Of a DNA stretch of 64,000 nucleotides, positions 9,914-21,479 are shown piece by piece. This DNA is from Ehretia macrophylla (Eukaryota; Streptophyta; Magnoliopsida; Boraginales; Ehretiaceae). The notes under the pieces were generated by a model that was not told the origin of the DNA, ran no database searches, and saw only the letters and a program-made list of their open reading frames with translations. Each line of letters starts with the position of its first letter. The first letter of the stretch is position 1. The translations under genes and the position numbers were made by a program. The DNA lies in contig CM075771.1 in the NCBI GenBank assembly GCA_037974665.1, positions 15,845,425-15,909,424 of the forward strand, in the 5' to 3' direction.

Positions 9914-12559
9914 TGTGAAACCCCAGTTTTTGTCTTCACCTCAATTTACGTGTCTTTACCTCGATCTACGTGATTTGAGTTGTTTATGTGTTATATGAGT
10001 TAGAATGTGCTAAATATATGATTTATATTCCTAATACATGCTATGTGTGTATTCATGAAATTTTCATAAAAAACGACATTGAAAATTTTATCGTCGGTTT
10101 TTATGAATAGTATTTTGATGCACGTCCGCTAAAATTTTTACACGGGTGTTTTAAACATCTTGAAGCCTAGTCATCTACTATTAATAGACCCATGTTTGAT
10201 AAAAATTGATTCTAAAACGAAATAGAAATTTAAATGGACTTTTCGAGCGAAAAATAGCGTCTTTGTGCCAAATAGTAATTTCTTCTAAACCCGATTCTTG
10301 CATTGACTTTCGTTGACCTAGTATATATTAATTTAAATGTATTTATATGTGGTATTAAATGATTTTAGATTAATCGTGCATTCAAAAGACATTTGATGAC
10401 AAATAATATGATTTTTCACCTTCTTTTGCCAAAAATCGAGTTTTTAACCGAGTCGGGTGTAAGTCTATGCATGTGAAACTTGTTGTCAACTAAAAATAAA
10501 CTACTTAAAATAATCTAAGTGTTGAATTAATGTTTTGAGCAAGAAATAGTCTAAAATAGAATTAAAAGACAAGAAAACACTAAAAATAACTAAGTGCCAA
10601 CTTTGACTTTATTTTATTTGTTTGAACTTTGCTTAATATATCATCAACACACATTAAAAACAAAGCAAACACACTCACAAAACATACACATTACCGAAAA
10701 TCCATGAGGGAGAAGAAAGAAGGCATTTTCAAGGTTTTTCTTTTTCACATAGATTTTGCAATTCAAGTCCAAATCACTTCATTCAAAGCTTGATTTCACT
10801 TGTTGGGCATCCATTATACATCTTTCTTGCATCAAAACACATCAAAGGTGAGAAAAAAATCTAGATCTCAAATGTCATTTTTTATGTTTTTGCATATAAT
10901 TGAATTTTGAACTATTAGAAAGTTGAATTGATGTTATATTATTGCTCAGTGATGCTAAGGATCGTTTATATGTATTTATATAAGATTTGAACCGTTGTAG
11001 CATGAATTTTATTTTTTGGGTTTTAAAAGTTGAGTATTTGGCTATTTGTTGAATAAATATTTTTGTGGTGGTTGGAATCGATTGCTGTTAGCTTGTAAAA
11101 GTTTTTTAAATACGTGGTAGTAATGTTGTAATGCAGAAATTTTGATTGTGATGTCGGTGTGAAAGTCCCAAAATTTCAGCCTTGATGAATTAGTGTTTTA
11201 GGGTTGTTGGGCTTGATGTGGATGGTTTATGGTTGGTTTCCGAGGGGGTGAATGTTGTTGATTGAGTAGGTGAGTGATAGAAATTGGTTTGAAGGTTATT
11301 GGATTAGTAGAATGTAAGTTATGACTTTTAGAAGTTTGGGTTGTCTTTCTTTAAAATCTTGAATTATGCCATTGGATGATCGGGTGGTGCTTGAGTGATT
11401 GAATTGTGAGTTGTTGATGGTTAGACTAGGGTTTGGTTGTGTGTTTAATGCATGTTAAGTTGGGTGGCCTACTTTGTCATCTAACTTAGTTGTTTGTTGT
11501 TTAATTGAATAGTTGTTGCTATGTTGTTGATTTGATGATTATTGTTGAACCGGAAGATAGGCAACCTATTTTGTTATCCTCCTGTGATAATTGATTATTG
11601 ATGAACCAGGAGATAGTCAACGGAAAAGGTTGTCCTCATGTAATTGAATGTTTATTATTATTGCTGAGTCTTGGTATATGTGTGCCACCTCTCGGGCAGT
11701 ATCGGGCTGTCGGGTTGAAACCAGCATGATTACCATAGACTACCCCCAGCTCGCATGACAGAGGTGTCATAGAGGGAAGGGCTAGAGAGGTACCTCGGGT
11801 GCATGAGTAATGGGGAGTTATAAGAAGAACGGTTGAGATCGTGATGGCGTTTGGAGCTATACCAACTAGAGTATCCTTTATTGATTGGTCATTATAATTA
11901 ATGTGCTTATATTATTATTGATGATTATTATGTGTTTATTGCTCAAAGGATGATTTCCAAGGAGTATAGTAAATACTGTTAGAGATCTATCGAATCCTCA
12001 CTAGACTTATTTTATATAAGCTCACTCTCAATTATTGCATGCATACAAGTGTTACAGATCCAGATTACGGGTACGTGCCTCCAGAATAGGATAATGTGCC
12101 ATATGTGGATGAGTCCTATGTGCCAGAGTCTTGTCCTTGATATCTGATGTTGTACTATTTTGTTATCTTGTATATTAAAACTAGTTGGTTTGTATTTAAT
12201 TAGAAGTTTATGATGAATAAGATGTTGTAAAGATAATGGATTAAATGTTGCTAGTTTAGTAGTCTTGTTTTGGAATATGATTAGGCTAATAGATTGATTA
12301 TAATCTATTTTGGAAATGTATGTTATATAGTAAATGTATGATGTTGGAACGGAGGCGTATAACCTATGGATACAATGGTAAAAGAATGTTTATTGTATAT
12401 TGTAGTTGTGTTGTTTAATTGTTGAATTGTTGTGGAATTGGTTGTATGAGTTTTGAAGAGGTTGGTTTAGAGCCTCGGTGTCCTGATTACAGTCATTATA
12501 CTGCCAAAATTCCGTTGCGTCCTGACTGATCTTAAGGGGGGTCGAGTGAGGGCGTGACA
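9914..12559 (+). repeat. LTR (5') of truncated element, 2646 bp
   Basis: Begins TGTGAAACC directly after 5S sequence and ends GGGCGTGACA directly before the primer site. TG and CA termini are intact. A AT-rich first half with several TATA-like stretches and a GC-richer block near 11690-11830 are visible. No long open frame. Confidence 0.85.
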
Positions 12560-12564
12560 TTAAG

Positions 12565-12576
12565 TGGTATTAGAGT
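12565..12576 (+). other. Primer-binding site, initiator tRNA-Met type (decayed)
   Basis: TGGTATTAGAGT lies 5 nt after the LTR end. It differs from the consensus TGGTATCAGAGC of the element at 51245-63211 by two C-to-T changes, which fits decay of a methylated, inactive copy. Confidence 0.8.
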
Positions 12577-14183
12577 GCATGTTTAGCTGTCAGCCGGGGT
12601 ATCCTCAGAATGTGGGTAGTGGTCTAGGCATGCAAGTATGTATTAAGTGAAAGAAAAGTGAAACATATGTTAATATGTTTATGTGATTAATTTACTTATG
12701 TGTCTAACTTTCTATGTGATCAATATGCTTTATGTGTTAAGTGAACTAATGTGGCCAATATGTTTTATGTGATAACATGTCTTACGTACGTAATGTGTTG
12801 TAGTTAATATGCATTTTGTGATTAATGTGTATTATGTGACCAATGTGTTTTATGTTATTGAAGTGTCTATGTGAAGTTAGTTGTTTATGTGGTTTTAATT
12901 GTTTATAACTAGCTTGTGTGAAACAACGTGCTATAGGTGCTCAATGTACTTTAAGTGACCAAATGTGTGTTACGTGATCAACATGTCTTATGTGAAGTTT
13001 GTTGCTTATGTGACTTTAATTGTTTATGACTTACTTCTGTGATATAACCTGTTTTTGTGATGTTGGCTTCTTATTATGCTGAATTGTGTGTTATGTGATA
13101 ATGTTGTAATATATGATAATCATGTAATATGTTGGTACTTGTTTTCATGAGATATAATTGTATATATGCTATAACTGTGGGTGATTCTTTTGGGTGAAGT
13201 AAGGATGACTACAAGAGTTTTCGGAAATAGAGGTAGGCCATGATTATGAATTATTATTATTCTAGTAGTTTATCAGTGAGATTTTAATTGTTATGATTAT
13301 GGATTTTAGTCTCAGTTTAATGAATCTGTTCTTGATGTTCCTTTAGCGAGAATGAAGTTGTTCAAGGAATAGCAATGTATCTTGATTATTATAATTACTT
13401 TTGTTGCTATGTTTAACTTGTTATTACTTGGAGATAGATCATAAGTTGAGGTTTCCGTGAGGTTGTGATTAGACACTTTTGGAGTCTCAACTCATATTAT
13501 ACTTTCTTGAGGTTATTTTAGAATGAATTTATTTGAGGAATTATTGATGTATATTTGTGAATGGAATGAAGTGTGGTATAACATGTGAATATTTCTGCTA
13601 TTTGGGATTGCTATATTATTAATGGATATTTTGGAGTTTTGATCTTAAAACCTTGGAGCCAATTAGAGTAATTCCTGACTAAAGTTACTTTATTCGAAGA
13701 TGTAATTGTTGGGAGATAGAATTATTTGAGGAAATAAGAATGCATTTTGGTGACTGAATATTTACTTGCCTACATCGAGCTTTTGAGTTCTAGGTGGTAT
13801 GACTTTCTAAATTGTTGATTGAGGATTCGCTTGTGTTATAATGGGTTAATATGAATCTGTATTGTGTTATCATATTTTGGAGTCTTCATCAGTGAATCTT
13901 GTTGGGTAGTCGGTGATTTATCTTGTTTGGTGATTGGTCTGGTACGGAATGTAAATTTTGGTGTGATTTATCTTGTTTGGTGATTGTTATGACTCCTTAG
14001 GTTCTCTAGATCTCCTTAGTGTCTTGTTTTGGAGGAAGATAGATTGTAGGATTTGACTTGTTGGTATTTAAATATGTAGGTGGGATACCCCTTTTGTGCT
14101 TCCTATTCTACTGGTCTTATTATTCTTGTCTACTCTATTCTTACTTATTTGAGAGAGAGTTACACTTTTCTAGCATATTAATT
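12577..14183 (+). other. Non-coding leader of truncated retroelement
   Basis: About 1.6 kb without a usable open frame. From about 12660 to 13140 degenerate repeats of the kind TTATGTGATCAATATG recur (TATGTG and ATGTGTT words). Near 13206 an ATG opens a 12-codon frame ending in TGA, possibly the remains of a gag start. No pol domain could be recognised. Confidence 0.5.
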
Positions 14184-14271
14184 GTGCCATCAGAACTCCG
14201 AAGTTAAGCGTGCTTAGGCGAGAATAGTACTAAGATGGGTAACCCCCTAAGAAGTCCTCGTGTTGCACACC
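14184..14271 (+). pseudogene. 5S rRNA pseudogene A12, at element junction
   Basis: 29-nt-deletion copy whose first 2 nt are replaced by the broken end of the LTR element (ATTAATT then GTGCCATCAGAACTCC). Box C region reads GATGGGTAACC. Confidence 0.82.
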
Positions 14272-14832
14272 CTTTTTCATTTTGTTATGCACCGTTCAGC
14301 CATGCCAAGATGATTCATCTGTCATATTTCTTTTCTCGAGTCCCATGGCACCTTGGGCAAGACAACTTCGCTTCACGGAGGGGCTGGGCCCGCAAGCCGA
14401 GGTCGTGCAGTCTCTAACCTAGTCTCCATCGCTCCGGTGCCCATAACTTTTGATCCGTAAGGAGTTATGCGGCCTATAATATATCGTTGGAAAGCTCTCC
14501 GGAAGCTCTACATCGGGGGAAGCAAGCATGCTTGGCTGCGCCTATTTTTGAAACCCAAAATTGAACATTTTCATCAGTTTCAAGCCACTTTTCTTCTTTT
14601 CGTGCTATTTTTTCATCCCGGGCCGTTCATTGTGAGCCTCGAAAAGGCCGATAACCTGACTCGTTGAACATTAAAGGGCCTTCATACACGTCGACATCAC
14701 GTCTTGCGAGGATGCTGCGTGGTAAAAGCAGATGGGCTGTCGATAAGCCCATTGGGCCTTTTTAATGGCCCGTCTCTCGGGGCTGGGACTGTAAACTGTC
14801 AACACATAAGGGCTTTGCACCCATAACTTGAC

Positions 14833-14922
14833 GAGTGCCATCAGAACTCCGAAGTTAAGCGTGCTTGGGAGAGAGTAGTACTAGGACGGGTGGCCACCTG
14901 GGAAGTCGTCGTGTTGCACCCC
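14833..14922 (+). pseudogene. 5S rRNA pseudogene A13, 29-nt internal deletion
   Basis: 90 nt, junction GAGTGCCATCAGAACTCC. GGGAGAGAG intermediate element. Box C altered to GGACGGGTGGCCACC. Confidence 0.83.
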
Positions 14923-15481
14923 TTTTTCATTTTGTTTTGCGCCGTTCAGCCATGCCAAGATGATTCATCCGTCACATTTCTTTTGTCGAGTCCCACGGCA
15001 TCTTGGGCAAGACAACTTCGGTTCGCGGAGGGGCTGGGCTCGCAAACCGAAGTCATGCAGCCTCTGACCTGGTCTCCGCAGCTCCAGTGCCCAAAACTTT
15101 TGATTCGTAAGGAGTTATGCAGCCCACAATATATTGTTGGAAAGCTCCCTGGGAGCTCTACGACAAGGCAGCAAGCCTGCTCGGTTGCGCCTATTTTCGA
15201 AAACTAGAATCAAATGTTTTCCTCAGTTTCAGGCCACTTTTCTTCTTTTTACGCTATTTTTTTGTCCCAAGTCATTCGTCATGAGCCTCGAAAAGGCTGA
15301 TAACCTGACTCGTTGGACATTAAAGAGCCCTACTACACGTCGACATCACATCTTGCGAGGATGCTACATTGTAAAAGCAGATGTGTTGTCGATAAGCCCA
15401 TTGGGCCTTTGTAATGTCCTGTCTCTTGGGGCTGCGAGTGTGAACTATCGACACATAAGGGCTTTCCACCCATAACTTGAC

Positions 15482-15570
15482 GGGTGCCGTCAGAACTCCG
15501 AAGTTAAGCGTGCTTGGAAGAGAGTGGAACTAGGATGGGTGACCCCTGGGAAGTCCTCGAGTTGCACCCC
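15482..15570 (+). pseudogene. 5S rRNA pseudogene A14, 29-nt internal deletion
   Basis: 89 nt, junction GGGTGCCGTCAGAACTCC. GGAAGAGAGTGGAAC in the intermediate element, plus one C lost in the GACCCC run. Confidence 0.83.
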
Positions 15571-16131
15571 CTTTTTCATTTTGTTTTGCGCCGTTCAGCC
15601 ATGCCAAGAAGATTCATCCATCACATTTCTTTTCTCGAGTCCCACGGAATCTTGGGCAAGGAAACTTCGCTTCACGGAGGGGCTGGGCCCGCAAACCGAG
15701 GTCGTGCAGCCTCTTACCAAGTCTCTGTCGTTCCGGTGCCCATAACTTTTGATTCGTAAGGAGTTATACGGCCTACAGTATATCGTTGTAAAGCTCTCCG
15801 GGAGCTTTATGACGGGGGCAGCAAGTTTGCTCGGCTGCGCCTATTTTTGAAACTCAAAATCGAACATTTTTATCAGTTTTGGGCCACTTTTCTTTTTTTT
15901 GCGCTATTTTTTCATACCAGGTCGTTCGTCGTAAGCCTCGAAAAGGCCGATAACCTGATTCGTGGGACATTGAAGGGCCCTACTTCACATCAACATCAAG
16001 TCTTGCACGGATGCTGCGTTGTAGAAGCAGATGGGCTGTCAATAAGGCCATTGGGCCTTTTTAATTGGCCGTCTCTCCGGGCTGGGACTGTGAACCGTCA
16101 ACACATAAGGGCTTTGCACCCAAAACTTGAC

Positions 16132-16250
16132 AGGTGCGATCATAGTAGTACTACTGCACTGGATCCCATCAGAACTCTGAAGTTAAGCGTGCTTGGGCGA
16201 GAGTAGTATTAGGATGGGTGACCCCCTAGGAAGTCCTCGTGTTGCCCCCC
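16132..16250 (+). rRNA. 5S rRNA gene copy A15, full length, degenerate
   Basis: Full 119 nt (AGGTGCGATCATAGTAGTAC). Intact GGGCGAGAGTAGTA but TTAGGATGGGTGACC. Ends GTTGCCCCCC, with the ATTTTTCAATTTT spacer signature of A7, A10 and A21. Confidence 0.84.
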
Positions 16251-16811
16251 ATTTTTCAATTTTTTTTTGCGCTGTTCAGCCATGCCAAGATGCTTGATCT
16301 GTCAAATTTCTTTTCTCAAGTCCCACGACATCTTGGGCAAGACAACTTCGCTTCGTGGAGGGGCTGGCCCCCAAGCCGAGGTTGTGCGGCCTCTGACCTG
16401 ATCTCCGTTGCTCCGGTGCCCATAACTTTTGATTCGTAAGGAGTTTTGCGGCCCACAGTATATCAGTGGAAAGCTCTACGGGAGCTCTACGTCGGGGGCA
16501 ACAAGCCTGCTTGGCTGCGCCTTTCTTTAGAACCCAAAATTGAATGTTTTCACCAGGTTCAGGCAACTTTTTTTCCTTTCGGGTTCTTTTTTTGTCATGG
16601 GTCGTTCGTTGTGAGGCTCGAAAAGGCCGATAACCTGACTTGTGGGACACTAAAGGGCTCTACTACACGTTGACATCACATCTTGCGAGGATGTTGCGTT
16701 GTAAATGCAGATGGGATGTCTATAAGCCCATTGACCCTTTTTAAAGGGCCTTCTCTCTGGGCTGGGACAATGAACCGTGAACACATAAGGGCTTCGCACC
16801 CACAGCTTGAC

Positions 16812-16901
16812 GGGTGCCATCAGAACTCCAAAGTTAAGCGTGCTTGGGAGAGAGTAGGACTAAGATAGGTGACTCCTGGGGAAGTCCTCTTGTTGCACCC
16901 C
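16812..16901 (+). pseudogene. 5S rRNA pseudogene A16, 29-nt internal deletion
   Basis: 90 nt, junction GGGTGCCATCAGAACTCC. GGGAGAGAGTAGGAC and GATAGGTGACTCC. Spacer carries the CTGGAGTCCC variant. Confidence 0.83.
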
Positions 16902-17461
16902 ATTTTTCATTTTTTTTTGCGCCATTCAGCCATATCAAGATGCTTTATCAGTCACATTTCTTTTCTGGAGTCCCATGCCATCTTGAGTAGGACAACTTCG
17001 CTTCGCGGAGTGGATGGGCCTGCAAACAGAGGTCGTGTGGCCTCTAACCTGGTCTCTGTCACTCCGATGCCCTAACTTTTGATCCGTAAGGAGTTATGCG
17101 GCCCACAGTATATCGTTGACGAGCTCTCCGGGAGCTCTACGACGGGGGCAGCATGCCTGCTCGGCTCCGCCTATTTGCGAAACCCAAAATTGAATATTTT
17201 CATCAGTTTCAAGCCACTTTTGTTCTTTTTGTGGTATTTTTTCATCCCCAGTCGTTTGTCGTGAGCCTCGAAATGGCCGATAACCTGACCCGTGAGATAT
17301 TAAACGGCCTTACTACACGTCGACATCACGTCTTGCGAGGTTGTTGCGTTGAAAAAGAGGATGGGCTGTTGATAAGCCCATTGGGCCTTTTTAATGGGCC
17401 GTCTCTCTGGGTTGGGACTGTGAACTATCAACACATAAGGGCTTTGCACCCATAACTTGAA

Positions 17462-17551
17462 GGCTGCCATCAGAACTCCGAAGTTAAGCATGCTTGGGCG
17501 AGAGTAGTACTAGGATGGGTAACCCCTTGGGAAGTCCTCGTGTTGCACACC
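17462..17551 (+). pseudogene. 5S rRNA pseudogene A17, 29-nt internal deletion
   Basis: 90 nt, 5' end GGCTGCCATCAGAACTCC. A box reads GTTAAGCATGC. Box C GGATGGGTAACCCC. CTGGAGTCCC spacer variant. Confidence 0.82.
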
Positions 17552-17872
17552 CTTTTTCATTTTTTTTTGCACCGTTAAGGTATACCAAGATGCTTCATTA
17601 GTCACATTTCTTTTCTGGAGTCCCACATCATCTTGGGCAAGACAACTTCGCTTCGTGGAGGGGCTGGGCTCGCAAATTGAGGTCGTGCGGCCTATGACCT
17701 GGTCTATGTCGCTCCGGTGCCCCTAACTTTTGATCCGTAAGGAGTTATGCGGCCCACAGTATATCATTGAAAAGCTCTCTAAGTGCTCTATGACGGGGGT
17801 AGCAAGCCCGCATGGCTGCGCATATTTTTGCACCCTAGAATCGAACATTTTCATCAGTTTTATGCCACTTTT

Positions 17873-17910
17873 CTTGGGCGACAGTAGTACTAGGATGGGT
17901 GATACCCTCT
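17873..17910 (+). pseudogene. 5S rRNA fragment A18
   Basis: Only about 38 nt remain (CTTGGGCGACAGTAGTAC through ATGGGTGA, then ACCCTC). The deletion joins spacer GCCACTTTTCTT to the middle of the gene, and a second one removes most of the 3' part. Confidence 0.8.
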
Positions 17911-18467
17911 TTCATTTTGTTTTGTACCGTTCAGCCATGCCAAGATGATTCATCCGTCACATTTCTTTTCTCGAGTCCCACGGCATCTTGGGCAAGGTAA
18001 CTTCGCTTCGTAGAGGGGTTGGGCTTGAACAGTGAGGTCGTGCAGCCTCTAACCTGATTGCCGTTGCTCTGGTGCCCATAATTTTTGTTCCGTAAGGAGT
18101 TATATGGCCTATAGTACATCGTTGAAAAGCTCTCTAAGAGCTCTACGATGGGAGAAACATGCCTTCTCGGCTATGCCTATTTTTGAAACCCAAAATCGAA
18201 CGTTTTCATCAGTTTTAGCCCACTTTTCTTCTTTTCGCGGTGTTTTTTCATCCCGGGTCATTTGTCGTGAGCCTCGAAAAGGCTGATAACCTAACTCGTT
18301 GAACATTAAAGGGCCCTACTATACGTCGACATCACGTCTTGTGAGGATGCTGCGTTGTAAAAGTAGATGGGCTGTCGATAAGCACATTGGGCCTTTTTAA
18401 TGGCCCGTCTCTCGGGGCTGGGACTGTGAACTGTCAACACATAAGGGCTTTGCACCCATAACTTGAC

Positions 18468-18557
18468 GGGTGCCATCAGAACTCCGAAGTTAAGCATGCT
18501 TGGGCGAGAGTAGTACTAGGATGGATGATTCCCTGGGAAGTCCTCGTGTTGCACCCG
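18468..18557 (+). pseudogene. 5S rRNA pseudogene A19, 29-nt internal deletion
   Basis: 90 nt, junction GGGTGCCATCAGAACTCC. GGGCGAGAGTAGTACTAGG intact, but box C reads ATGGATGATTCC. Confidence 0.83.
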
Positions 18558-19115
18558 TTTTTTATTTTGCTTTGCGTCGTTTAGCCATGCCAAGATGATT
18601 CATCTGTCACATTTCTTTTCTCGAGTCCCACGGTATCTTGGGCAAGACAACTTCGCTTCGCGAAGGGGCTGGACCCGCAAACTGAGGTCGTGCGGCCTCT
18701 GACCTGGTCTCCGTCGCTCCAGTGCCCAAAACTTTTGATTCGTAAGGAGTTATGCGGCCCACAGTATATTGTTGGAAGTTCTCTGGGAGCTCTACGACGA
18801 GGGTAGCAAGCCTGCTCAGTTGCGCCTATTTTGGGAACCTAGTATCGAACATTTTCATAAGTTTCAAGCATTTTTCTTCTTTTCGCGCTATTTTTTCATC
18901 CCGGGTTATTCATTGTGAGCCTCGAAAAGGCCGATAACCTGACTCGTTTGACACTAAAGGGCCTTACTACACGTCGATATCACGTTTTTCAAGGATGCAA
19001 CGTTGTAAAAGCAGATGGGTTGTCGTTAAGCTCATTGGGCCTTTTTAATGGCTCGTCTCTCAGGGCTGGGATTGTGAATTATCAACACATAAGGGCTTTG
19101 CAACCATAACTTGAC

Positions 19116-19205
19116 GGGTGCCATCAAAACTCCGAAGTTAAGCGTTCTTGGACAAGAGTAGTACTAGGATGGGGGACCCCCTAGGAAGTCCTCGTGTTGT
19201 ACCCC
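19116..19205 (+). pseudogene. 5S rRNA pseudogene A20, 29-nt internal deletion
   Basis: 90 nt, junction GGGTGCCATCAAAACTCC. GGACAAGAG intermediate element. ATGGGGGACC in box C. Confidence 0.83.
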
Positions 19206-19767
19206 CTTTTTCATTTTATTTTGCGCCGTTCGGCCATGCCAAGATTATTCATCCGTGACATTTCCTTTCTCGAGTCTCACGGCATCTTGGGCAAGACAAC
19301 TTCACTTTGCAGAGGGGCTGGGTTCACAAACCGAGGTCGTGCGGCCTCTGACTTGGTCTCCATCACTTCGGTGCCTATAACTTTTGATCCGTAAGGAGTT
19401 ATGCGGCCCACAGTATATTGTTGGAAAGTTCTCCGGGAGCTTTACGATTAGGGCAGCAAGCCTGCTAGGTTTTGCCTATTTTTGGAACCCAGAATCAAAT
19501 GTTTTCATCAATTTTAGACCACTTTTCTTCTTTTCGTGATGTTTTTTCGTCCCGGGTCATTTGTCGTGAGCCTTGAAAAGATCGATAACCTGACTCGTTG
19601 GACATTAAAGGGCCCTACTGCAAGTCGACATCACATCTTGCGAGGATGCTGCGTTGTAAAAGAAGATGGGCCGTCGATAAGCCCATTGTGCCTTTTTAAT
19701 GGGCTGTCTCTTTGGGCTGGGACTGTGAACTATCAACACATAAAGGGCTTTGCACCCATAACTTGAC

Positions 19768-19886
19768 GGGTGCGATCATAGCAGCACTACTGCACCGGAT
19801 TCCATTTGAACTCTGAAGTTAAGCGTGCTTGGGCGAGAGTAGTACTAGGATTGGTGATCCCTTGGGTAGTCCTCGTGTTGCTCCCT
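19768..19886 (+). rRNA. 5S rRNA gene copy A21, full length, degenerate
   Basis: Full 119 nt (GGGTGCGATCATAGCAGC). CCATTTGAACTCTG replaces CCATCAGAACTCC and box C reads GGATTGGTGATCC. ATTTTTCAATTTT spacer signature. Confidence 0.83.
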
Positions 19887-20119
19887 ATTTTTCAATTTTT
19901 TTTGCACCGTTCAGCTATGCCAAGGTGATCTATCTGTCATATTTCTTTTCTCGATCCCTACGGCATCATGGAAGCTCTACGACGAGGACAGCAAGCCTGC
20001 TTAACTGCGCCTTTTTTCGGAACCCAAAATTGAACGTCTTCATCAGTTTCAGGCTAGTTTTCTTCTTTTCGGGTTGTTTTTTTTATCCCGGGTCATTCAT
20101 CGTGTGTGAGGCCCGACCC

Positions 20120-20515
20120 TGAATTGTGTGTCTTACCTCGATTTGCATGCCTTAGACCCAGAATTATATGAATGACCTTGAATTACATGTCCTTTCTTGG
20201 CTTTCGTGCATGACTCGTCATATGTGCCTTGACCTGGAATTATGTGCCCTAATCCTCGACTTACGTGCCCTGACTTCGAATTGCGTGCGTTACCTCGTTT
20301 CGTGTGCCCTAACCTTGAATTACGTGTCTTAACCTAGATTTAAGTGTCATACCTGGATTTACGTGCATTACATTGAATTACGTGCCTTGTATTGGCTTAC
20401 GTGCATTCACTTAGGGTTGCGTGCATTTACCTTAGAATTCGTGCATTTGCATTGAATTGCGTGCCTTACCTCGTAGTGCGTTCCATAGACATAGGAAAGC
20501 GTGCCCGCACGTTAA
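20120..20515. repeat. Degenerate ACGT-core minisatellite in LTR U3 start
   Basis: Imperfect repeats of the type GAATTACGTGCCTTACCT recur at 14-22 bp steps. Same element as in the LTR ending at 3243, here in + orientation. Many ACGTG cores. Confidence 0.6.
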
Positions 20516-21479
20516 TCAGTAAAGAATCCTACAAACACCACTAACTATTATTATAATCCTAATTCAAATCTCTACAAAATCCACTAACACCTAAATATTA
20601 TATTTTAAACTCACTACAAGACAAAATCTCACAAACCTCTAAACATATCCTATATTCTATTCTACCTAAAATCCCTAAATACCCAACATTCTCTTACACA
20701 CATGCTAAACCCTAATCACCTTCCTATTATCTAAACATTCCTATGACAAGTACAAGACACAATGCAACCTAGGATAGACAAATGCATGACAATACAAAAA
20801 AAAAATAAAAACCTCACCCAAACCCTTCCCATTCTCGACCAAATCACCCTAGCATGCTGAAAATCCAAAATAATGCTCAAAAGATGACACAAAAATCAGT
20901 TTTTACAAGCTCAAGGCTGACACACACACACACAAGCATCATTTCTCTCTCAAACTCTCTCTTTCCTCTCAAACTCTCCCATTCTCTCTCCATTTTTGAC
21001 CAAGGCAGCCCTTTGAGCTCCCAAGACTCCTCACAAGCTCTCAAGGACTCTAAGACTCTCCCAAGCTCGGACATAGCAAGCCATAGCAAGCAAACATGCA
21101 AGAAAGTCTCATACAAGCTCATAACTCATCATTTTCGGCCTAGGTAAAGTTTTGATGGTTTTCTTCCATTTCTTTTTGTTCTAAACACATGCACACCTCC
21201 TACACAAGCTAACTAAGCTAGGATTTAAGGGAAATCAAGATACCTCTCGGCCAAAGCAAGGAAAAAGGTCTAGTTGTGCGATTCAAGAGCATTTGTGCAT
21301 CTTCATCTATTAACTTGCTAAGGTGAGGGTTAAACTCTTTTAAATTCTTTCAAAGTTTACATGCATGCTTTCATATGGCTATATTTATCTCTGTAGTTGA
21401 TGTATATGTGTGTATATGAGCTTATCTTCTCATGCATGGCATGATAATGGCTAGAATTTGAAGACAGGTAAAAACATTT

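Larger units (their letters stand above)
9914..14183 (+). mobile_element. 3'-truncated Ty3/gypsy LTR retrotransposon
   Basis: Inserted in + orientation inside 5S copy A11. It has a complete LTR (9914-12559, TGTGAAACCCC to GGGCGTGACA), a primer-binding site and about 1.6 kb of leader, then stops. There is no protease, reverse transcriptase, integrase or second LTR, and at about 14184 the sequence returns to a 5S gene near its own start. Relationship to the other chromovirus LTRs is suggested by shared blocks (GGCAACCTATTTTGTTATCC near 11557, CGGGCAGTATCGGGCT near 11694) and the shared terminus GGGCGTGACA. The missing 3' part and the mismatched 5S flanks imply a later deletion or unequal exchange. 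Confidence 0.85.
14184..20104 (+). repeat. 5S rDNA tandem array, family A, second segment
   Basis: Continuation of the family A array with ten copies or fragments (14184 to 19768). Spacing is 649-680 bp except around the fragment at 17873, where a deletion fuses spacer to mid-gene. The last spacer (19887-20104) also has an internal deletion of roughly 130 bp near 19967 (CGGCATCATGG joined to AAGCTCTACGAC) before the solo LTR interrupts it at 20105. Confidence 0.93.

Noticed and set aside
10620..14180. Possible host gene in the low-repeat stretch
   Set aside because: No open frame above 60 codons; LTR end, primer site and leader position explain it as retroelement sequence.
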